The notes under the pieces were generated by a model. It searched no databases, was not told the DNA's origin, and saw nothing but the letters and a program-made list of their open reading frames with translations. A stretch of 64,000 nucleotides of DNA from NCBI RefSeq assembly GCF_902833145.1, contig NZ_CADFEN010000012.1, forward strand, positions 124,001 to 188,000, written 5' to 3'. Position numbers and translations under genes: made by a program. This stretch comes from Burkholderia sp. BCC0506. GTDB lineage: Bacteria; Pseudomonadota; Gammaproteobacteria; Burkholderiales; Burkholderiaceae. Within the stretch, counting starts at the first letter, position 1, and every line of letters starts with the position of its first letter. Of this stretch, positions 59,895 to 64,000 are shown one piece after another.

Positions 59895-60215
59895 ATGAGC
59901 GCTACCAGCGAAATGCTCAGTGAGATCAAAGAGGTCAACCTGTCGTACCTCCTCCTCGCGCAGCGACTGCTGCGGGAAGACAAGGCGATGGGCATGTTCC
60001 GCATGGGCATTTCCCAGGAACTCGCCGACGTGCTCGCCAACCTCACGCTCGCCCAGACCGTGAAACTGGCCGCGTCCAACCAGATGCTGTGCCGCTTCCG
60101 CTTCGATGATCACGCGCTGCTGTCGTCGCTCGCCGACAAGGGCCGCAGCGACGTCGTCGCGCATGCCCACTCGGCCATCCTGATGGCCGGGCAGCAGGTC
60201 GAAGGCGTCCGCTGA
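59895..60215 (+). CDS. flhD: Flagellar master activator subunit FlhD
   Basis: A 106-residue subunit of the FlhD4C2 activator that turns on class II flagellar genes. The sequence [63 protein letters not shown] is the FlhD family pattern, including the conserved Cys for the dimer. The start at 59895 follows ACGGGGGAATC; an ATG 33 bases upstream is possible. flhC follows after 92 bases. Confidence 0.95.
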   Translation: MSATSEMLSEIKEVNLSYLLLAQRLLREDKAMGMFRMGISQELADVLANLTLAQTVKLAASNQMLCRFRFDDHALLSSLADKGRSDVVAHAHSAILMAGQQVEGVR

Positions 60216-60307
60216 TCCATCCCGCCTTGCGTCTGTCCCGGCGTGTCGCGCCGGCCGGCGGCGTATTGGCCATTCACTCGAATAACGTCAAGCGGACGGT
60301 TATCACC

Positions 60308-60862
60308 ATGGCAAGCAAAAGCGTCGTGATCGAGGTGAAGGAAATCACCCTCGCCATCGAACTGATCGAACTGGGCGCCCGGCTGCAACTGCTGGAGGCG
60401 GAGACGAGCCTGTCGCGCGACCGCCTGATCAAGCTGTACAAGGAACTGAAGGGCGTGTCGCCGCCGAAGGGGATGCTGCCGTTCTCGACCGACTGGTTCA
60501 TGACGTGGCAGCCGAACATCCACTCGTCGCTGTTCTACAACATCTACCGGTTCATGCAGGACCACGGCCGCTGCGAGCCGATCCAGGCGATCGTGAAGGC
60601 GTACCGGCTGTATCTGGAGCACGTGAACCTGTCCGGCGACGAGGCCGCGCTGAGCCTCACGCGGGCGTGGACGCTGGTGCGCTTCTTCGATTCGGGGATG
60701 CTGCAGATGACGCCGTGCACGCGCTGCGGCGGCCATTTCGTCGCGCATGCGCATGATCCGCATCAAGGTTTCGTGTGCGGCCTGTGCCAGCCGCCGTCGC
60801 GCGCCGGCAAGACCCGCAAGGCCGCCGCCGCGCGCGCCGAACTGGCCGCCGCCGCGGCCTGA
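60308..60862 (+). CDS. flhC: Flagellar master activator subunit FlhC
   Basis: A 184-residue partner of FlhD. The family segments [33 protein letters not shown]-like [34 protein letters not shown] and [52 protein letters not shown] are present; CTRC and CGLC are the zinc site. The start at 60308 matches the E. coli protein; an in-frame alternative upstream adds 27 residues. Confidence 0.96.
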   Translation: MASKSVVIEVKEITLAIELIELGARLQLLEAETSLSRDRLIKLYKELKGVSPPKGMLPFSTDWFMTWQPNIHSSLFYNIYRFMQDHGRCEPIQAIVKAYRLYLEHVNLSGDEAALSLTRAWTLVRFFDSGMLQMTPCTRCGGHFVAHAHDPHQGFVCGLCQPPSRAGKTRKAAAARAELAAAAA

Positions 60863-61042
60863 GCGCCGGCCGGGCGGGGCGCGAGCGGCGCACGCGCGAC
60901 GCCCGCGGGCCGCGCGAATCGTCTGCGCATTGCTGGTAAACACCGTCGGGCCGCCGCCGGGCGGCCGCGAAAGTTTTCCTGCCGACTGCCGTAAACCTGT
61001 TTAACGGCGGTCTCCCCGCCGGTCTTTCGTGAGGGACAGGCA

Positions 61043-61903
61043 GTGCTGATTATCGTGGGAACACTCGTGACGCTGTTGTCCGTCTTCGGCGGTTATGCGC
61101 TGGCAGGCGGGCATCTGGGCGCCTTGATCCAGCCCGTCGAGATCCTGATGATCGCGGGCGCCGGCGTCGGCGCGTTCATCCTCGGCAACGGCGGCAAGAC
61201 CATCAAGGCCACGCTGCGCGTGCTGCCGACGCTCTTCAAGGGCTCCAAATACACGAAGGATGTCTATATGGAGCTGATGGCGCTGCTTTACGTGCTGCTC
61301 GCGAAGGCGCGCAAGGAAGGCACGCTGACGCTCGAGGCCGACATCGACGATCCGGAAAAGAGCCCGATCTTCACGCAATACCCGAAGATCCTCGCCGATC
61401 ACCACATCGTCGAATTCCTGACCGACTACCTGCGCCTGATGGTCGGCGGCAACATGAACGCGTTCGAGATCGAAAGCCTGATGGACGAGGAGATCGAGAC
61501 GCACCACGCGGAAGGCGAGGGCCCGGCGCACGCGCTGATGCGCGTCGGCGACGCGATGCCGGCGTTCGGCATCGTCGCGGCCGTGATGGGCGTCGTGCAC
61601 ACGATGGCCTCGGCCGACAAGCCGCCCGCGGTGCTCGGCGCGATGATCGCGCAGGCGCTGGTCGGCACGTTCCTCGGGATCCTGCTGTCGTACGGGCTGA
61701 TCGGGCCGCTCGCGAGCCTCGCGGAGCAGCGCGTCGCCGAGTCGACCAAGATGTTCCAGTGCATCAAGGTGACGATCCTCGCGACGCTGAACGGCTATGC
61801 ACCCGCGATCGCGGTGGAGTTCGGCCGCAAGGTGCTGTTCTCGACCGAGCGCCCGTCGTTCTCCGAGCTCGAAGAGCACGTGCGCCGCGTGAAGGCGAAG
61901 TGA
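61043..61903 (+). CDS. motA: Flagellar motor stator protein MotA
   Basis: A 286-residue, four-helix proton-channel subunit of the motor. The start is GTG (61043), read as MLIIVGTLVTLLSVFGGYALAGGHLGALIQPVEILMIAGAGVGAF, the family N-terminus. The cytosolic loop holds the conserved charged residues that push the rotor, and the last two helices read GIVAAVMGVVHTM and LVGTFLGILLSYGLIGPL with the conserved prolines. The motB gene starts 13 bases later. Confidence 0.95.
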   Translation: MLIIVGTLVTLLSVFGGYALAGGHLGALIQPVEILMIAGAGVGAFILGNGGKTIKATLRVLPTLFKGSKYTKDVYMELMALLYVLLAKARKEGTLTLEADIDDPEKSPIFTQYPKILADHHIVEFLTDYLRLMVGGNMNAFEIESLMDEEIETHHAEGEGPAHALMRVGDAMPAFGIVAAVMGVVHTMASADKPPAVLGAMIAQALVGTFLGILLSYGLIGPLASLAEQRVAESTKMFQCIKVTILATLNGYAPAIAVEFGRKVLFSTERPSFSELEEHVRRVKAK

Positions 61904-61916
61904 TGCGGAGCGCCCG

Positions 61917-62936
61917 ATGAGCAAGAGCAAGGATCGCGCGATCGTCGTCAAGCGGGTGGCCCCGGCGAAGAAGGGCCACCACGGCGGCGCATGGAAGCTC
62001 GCGTACGCGGACTTCATGACCGCGATGATGGCGTTCTTCCTGCTGATGTGGCTGCTGAGCTCGGTCACGCCGGTGCAGCTCAAGGGGATCGCCGAATACT
62101 TCAACATGCCGCTGAAGGCCGCGATTCTCGGCAGCGGCGACCGCAGCTCGCAGGACGCCAGCATCATCAACGGCGGCGGCCGCGACCTGTCGAGCACCGA
62201 CGCCGGCACGCTGCGCCGCACCGACGGCACGACGTCGCTCGCCGAGCGCCTCGCGAAGGCCGGCGACGAGAATTCCCGGTCGCAGGCGCAGGGCGCGCAG
62301 GACCGGCTCGAGCAGACGCGCCTGCATGACCTGCAGATCAAGCTGATGGCCGCGATCGAGGCCAACCCGACGCTGCGCCAGTTCAAGCAGCAGATCCGCA
62401 TCGATTCGACGCTGATGGGGCTGCGCATCGAGATCGTCGATACGCAGAAGCGGCCGATGTTCGCGATGTCGAGCGATCGCGTCGAGCCGTACATGCGCGA
62501 CATCCTGCGCGAGATCGGCAAGACGCTGAACGACGTGCCGAACCGGATCATCGTCCAGGGCCACACCGATGCCGTGCCGTACGCGGGCGGCGAGGGCGGC
62601 TACAGCAACTGGGAGCTGTCGGCCGATCGCGCGAACGCGTCGCGCCGCGAGCTGATCTCCGGCGGCATGGACGAGGCGAAAGTGCTGCGCGTGCTGGGCC
62701 TCGCGTCGACGCAGAACCTGAACAAGGCCGATCCGCTCGATCCGGAAAACCGCCGGATCAGCGTGATCGTGCTGAATCGCAAATCCGAAGAAGCGCTGAT
62801 GCGCGACGACGCGACGACGACGACGCTGTCCGCCGACGCGGCCGGCTCGAAGCTGCTCGCGCAGCAGCTCGGCGGCTCGGCGCCGGCGGTGCGTCCGGTC
62901 GTGGCGAGCGCCGTCGCCGTGGCGCCGAAACCCTGA
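61917..62936 (+). CDS. motB: Flagellar motor stator protein MotB
   Basis: A 339-residue partner of MotA. The single helix GGAWKLAYADFMTAMMAFFLLMWLL carries the proton-binding Asp32. A plug/linker region follows, and the C-terminal OmpA-like peptidoglycan-binding domain shows IIVQGHTDAVPYAGGEGGYSNWELSADRANASRREL. A flexible tail of about 35 residues rich in Ala and Val ends it. It anchors the stator to the cell wall. Confidence 0.96.
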   Translation: MSKSKDRAIVVKRVAPAKKGHHGGAWKLAYADFMTAMMAFFLLMWLLSSVTPVQLKGIAEYFNMPLKAAILGSGDRSSQDASIINGGGRDLSSTDAGTLRRTDGTTSLAERLAKAGDENSRSQAQGAQDRLEQTRLHDLQIKLMAAIEANPTLRQFKQQIRIDSTLMGLRIEIVDTQKRPMFAMSSDRVEPYMRDILREIGKTLNDVPNRIIVQGHTDAVPYAGGEGGYSNWELSADRANASRRELISGGMDEAKVLRVLGLASTQNLNKADPLDPENRRISVIVLNRKSEEALMRDDATTTTLSADAAGSKLLAQQLGGSAPAVRPVVASAVAVAPKP

Positions 62937-62960
62937 CGTTTCCAAGATTCCGAGACAGAC

Positions 62961-63338
62961 ATGATCCGAACCATTCTCGCCATCGACGACTCCGCGACCA
63001 TGCGTGCGCTGCTGCAGGCGACGCTTGCACAGGCCGGCTACGACGTGACGGTGGCGCCGGACGGCGAAGCCGGCTTCGACATGGCGGCGACGGCCCCGTA
63101 CGACCTGGTGCTGACGGACCAGAACATGCCGCGCAAGAGCGGGCTCGAGGTGATCGCGGCGCTGCGCAAGCTGAGCGCGTACGCGGACACGCCGATCCTC
63201 GTGCTGACGACCGAAGGCAGCGACGCGTTCAAGGACGCCGCGCGCGACGCGGGCGCGACCGGCTGGATCGAAAAGCCGATCGACCCGGGCGTGCTGGTCG
63301 AGCTGGTCGCGACGCTGTCCGAGCCGGCTGCCTCCTGA
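62961..63338 (+). CDS. cheY: Chemotaxis response regulator CheY
   Basis: A 125-residue single-domain receiver. Acid pocket Asp9/Asp10, phosphorylated Asp53 (VLTDQNMPRKSG), Thr83/Thr84 and Lys105 (WIEKPIDPG) are all present. It relays the CheA phosphate to the flagellar switch. It is 24 bases after motB and 33 before cheA in the motor/chemotaxis operon. Several cheY copies are usual in this group, so the exact copy is not certain. Confidence 0.92.
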   Translation: MIRTILAIDDSATMRALLQATLAQAGYDVTVAPDGEAGFDMAATAPYDLVLTDQNMPRKSGLEVIAALRKLSAYADTPILVLTTEGSDAFKDAARDAGATGWIEKPIDPGVLVELVATLSEPAAS

Positions 63339-63371
63339 CATGAACGCGACGAATTCAACCGGTGACCGGGC

Positions 63372-64000
63372 ATGACTCTCGACATCACTCAGTTCTACCA
63401 GACCTTTTTCGACGAAGCGGACGAGCTGCTCGCGCAGATGGAGCAACTGCTGCTGAACCTCGACGTCGATGCGCCCGATCCCGAGGATCTGGCGGCGATC
63501 TTCCGCGCCGCGCATTCGATCAAGGGCGGCGCGGCGACGTTCGGCTTTTCCGCGCTGACCGATACGACGCACATCCTCGAATCGCTACTCGACCGTGCGC
63601 GCAACCATGAGCTGACGCTGACCAAGGAAATGGTCGACGCGTTCCTGGAAACGAAGGACGTGCTGTCCGACCAGCTCGTCGACTACCGCGCGAGCGCCGA
63701 GCCGGACGCGGCCGCCGCCGCGGCGATCTGCGCGAAGCTCGAACGGCTGAAGGCCGAAAGCGGCGCGGCTACGCCTGCTGCCGCGGCCGAGCCTGCGCCG
63801 GTCGCCGCCGTCGTGGCGCCGGTTGCCGCAACGGCGGCTCCCGCTGCCGAGCCCGCCGCCGGCGATCGTGCCCCCGACCATGTGGTCGAGCAGGCCGTCG
63901 CGGCCGCGCATCCGGCGGCCGCCGCCGGCGGCCCGCACCTGAAGATCACGCTGGTGGGCGTCGACGCGAAGGACCAGGCGCTGCTCACCGAAGAACTCGG
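63372..64000 (+). CDS. cheA: Chemotaxis histidine kinase CheA, N-terminal part
   Basis: The first 209 codons of CheA, cut by the window end. The Hpt domain MTLDITQFYQTFFDEADELLAQMEQLLLNLDVD contains the phosphorylated His48 in IFRAAHSIKGGAATFGFSALTDTTHILESLLD. A long Ala/Pro-rich linker (about 135-195) leads to the P2 response-regulator-binding domain, just beginning with LKITLVGVDAKDQALLTEELG. The start at 63372 is fixed by the family N-terminus. Confidence 0.95.
   Translation, partial: MTLDITQFYQTFFDEADELLAQMEQLLLNLDVDAPDPEDLAAIFRAAHSIKGGAATFGFSALTDTTHILESLLDRARNHELTLTKEMVDAFLETKDVLSDQLVDYRASAEPDAAAAAAICAKLERLKAESGAATPAAAAEPAPVAAVVAPVAATAAPAAEPAAGDRAPDHVVEQAVAAAHPAAAAGGPHLKITLVGVDAKDQALLTEEL

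Overview
The window is a GC-rich (about two thirds G+C), densely coded beta-proteobacterial chromosome segment. Gene content, codon use and gene order point to Burkholderia, most likely the Burkholderia cepacia complex: a flhDC-motAB-cheY-cheA block, fliC-fliD-fliT beside flagellin-glycosylation genes, a gcvTHP operon under a tandem glycine riboswitch, eat-eutBC with EutR, and rpsU and rep as housekeeping genes. A main-chromosome location is inferred from these core genes. Both ends are cut inside genes (a periplasmic binding protein at the left, cheA at the right).

Layout. 1-1.8 kb: end of an ABC-transporter binding protein and a FAD-linked 2-hydroxyacid dehydrogenase. 1.8-5.9 kb: a PadR regulator, then a metal-resistance module: a CadR-like MerR regulator, its 19-bp-spacer promoter, a His/Asp-rich P1B-type Zn/Cd/Pb ATPase and a small zinc-ribbon protein. 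6-8.7 kb: an AraC-GyrI regulator and a CmpX-like mechanosensitive channel. 8.9-19.6 kb: an ethanolamine-utilisation region without microcompartment genes (permease, EutB, EutC, acetaldehyde dehydrogenase, EutR), interrupted by a LysR/MFS pair and holding two related flavin-reductase-fold proteins on either side of the dehydrogenase. 19.7-22.5 kb: a translationally coupled ThDP enzyme and GT9-like protein of unknown pathway. 22.8-23.9 kb: a RelE/ParE-type toxin-antitoxin pair and a broken VapC. 24-31.7 kb: L-serine dehydratase, an exported alginate-lyase-fold protein, and the glycine cleavage operon with its riboswitch; together they take glycine through serine to pyruvate. 31.8-37.1 kb: a lipoprotein, a Gfo/Idh oxidoreductase, Rep helicase and a membrane-anchored dihaem cytochrome c.

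37.3-39.5 kb: tRNA-Arg(CCG) followed by what reads as the decayed end of a tyrosine recombinase, then an ArsR-type regulator divergent from an MFS pump across a perfect palindrome with 22-bp arms. This looks like the scar of an integrated element. 39.8-49.5 kb: flagellin (fliC, with a sigma-28 promoter), fliD, fliT and a modification cluster of two TPR glycosyltransferases, a sugar aminotransferase and a hexapeptide acyltransferase, which probably make and attach an acylated amino sugar to flagellin. 49.9-59.2 kb: rpsU, a TonB receptor/PepSY iron pair with a Fur-box-like site, tag, a BadF-type kinase, a Cof hydrolase, aqpZ, an H-NS protein and a GT4 glycosyltransferase. 59.5-64 kb: the flagellar master regulator flhDC behind a long leader, then motA, motB, cheY and the start of cheA.

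No CRISPR array, intact insertion sequence or intact prophage was seen. The items most worth following up are the flagellin glycosylation cluster, the ThDP-enzyme/GT9 pair, the 22-bp-arm operator, the integrase scar at the tRNA, and the paired flavoproteins in the ethanolamine region.
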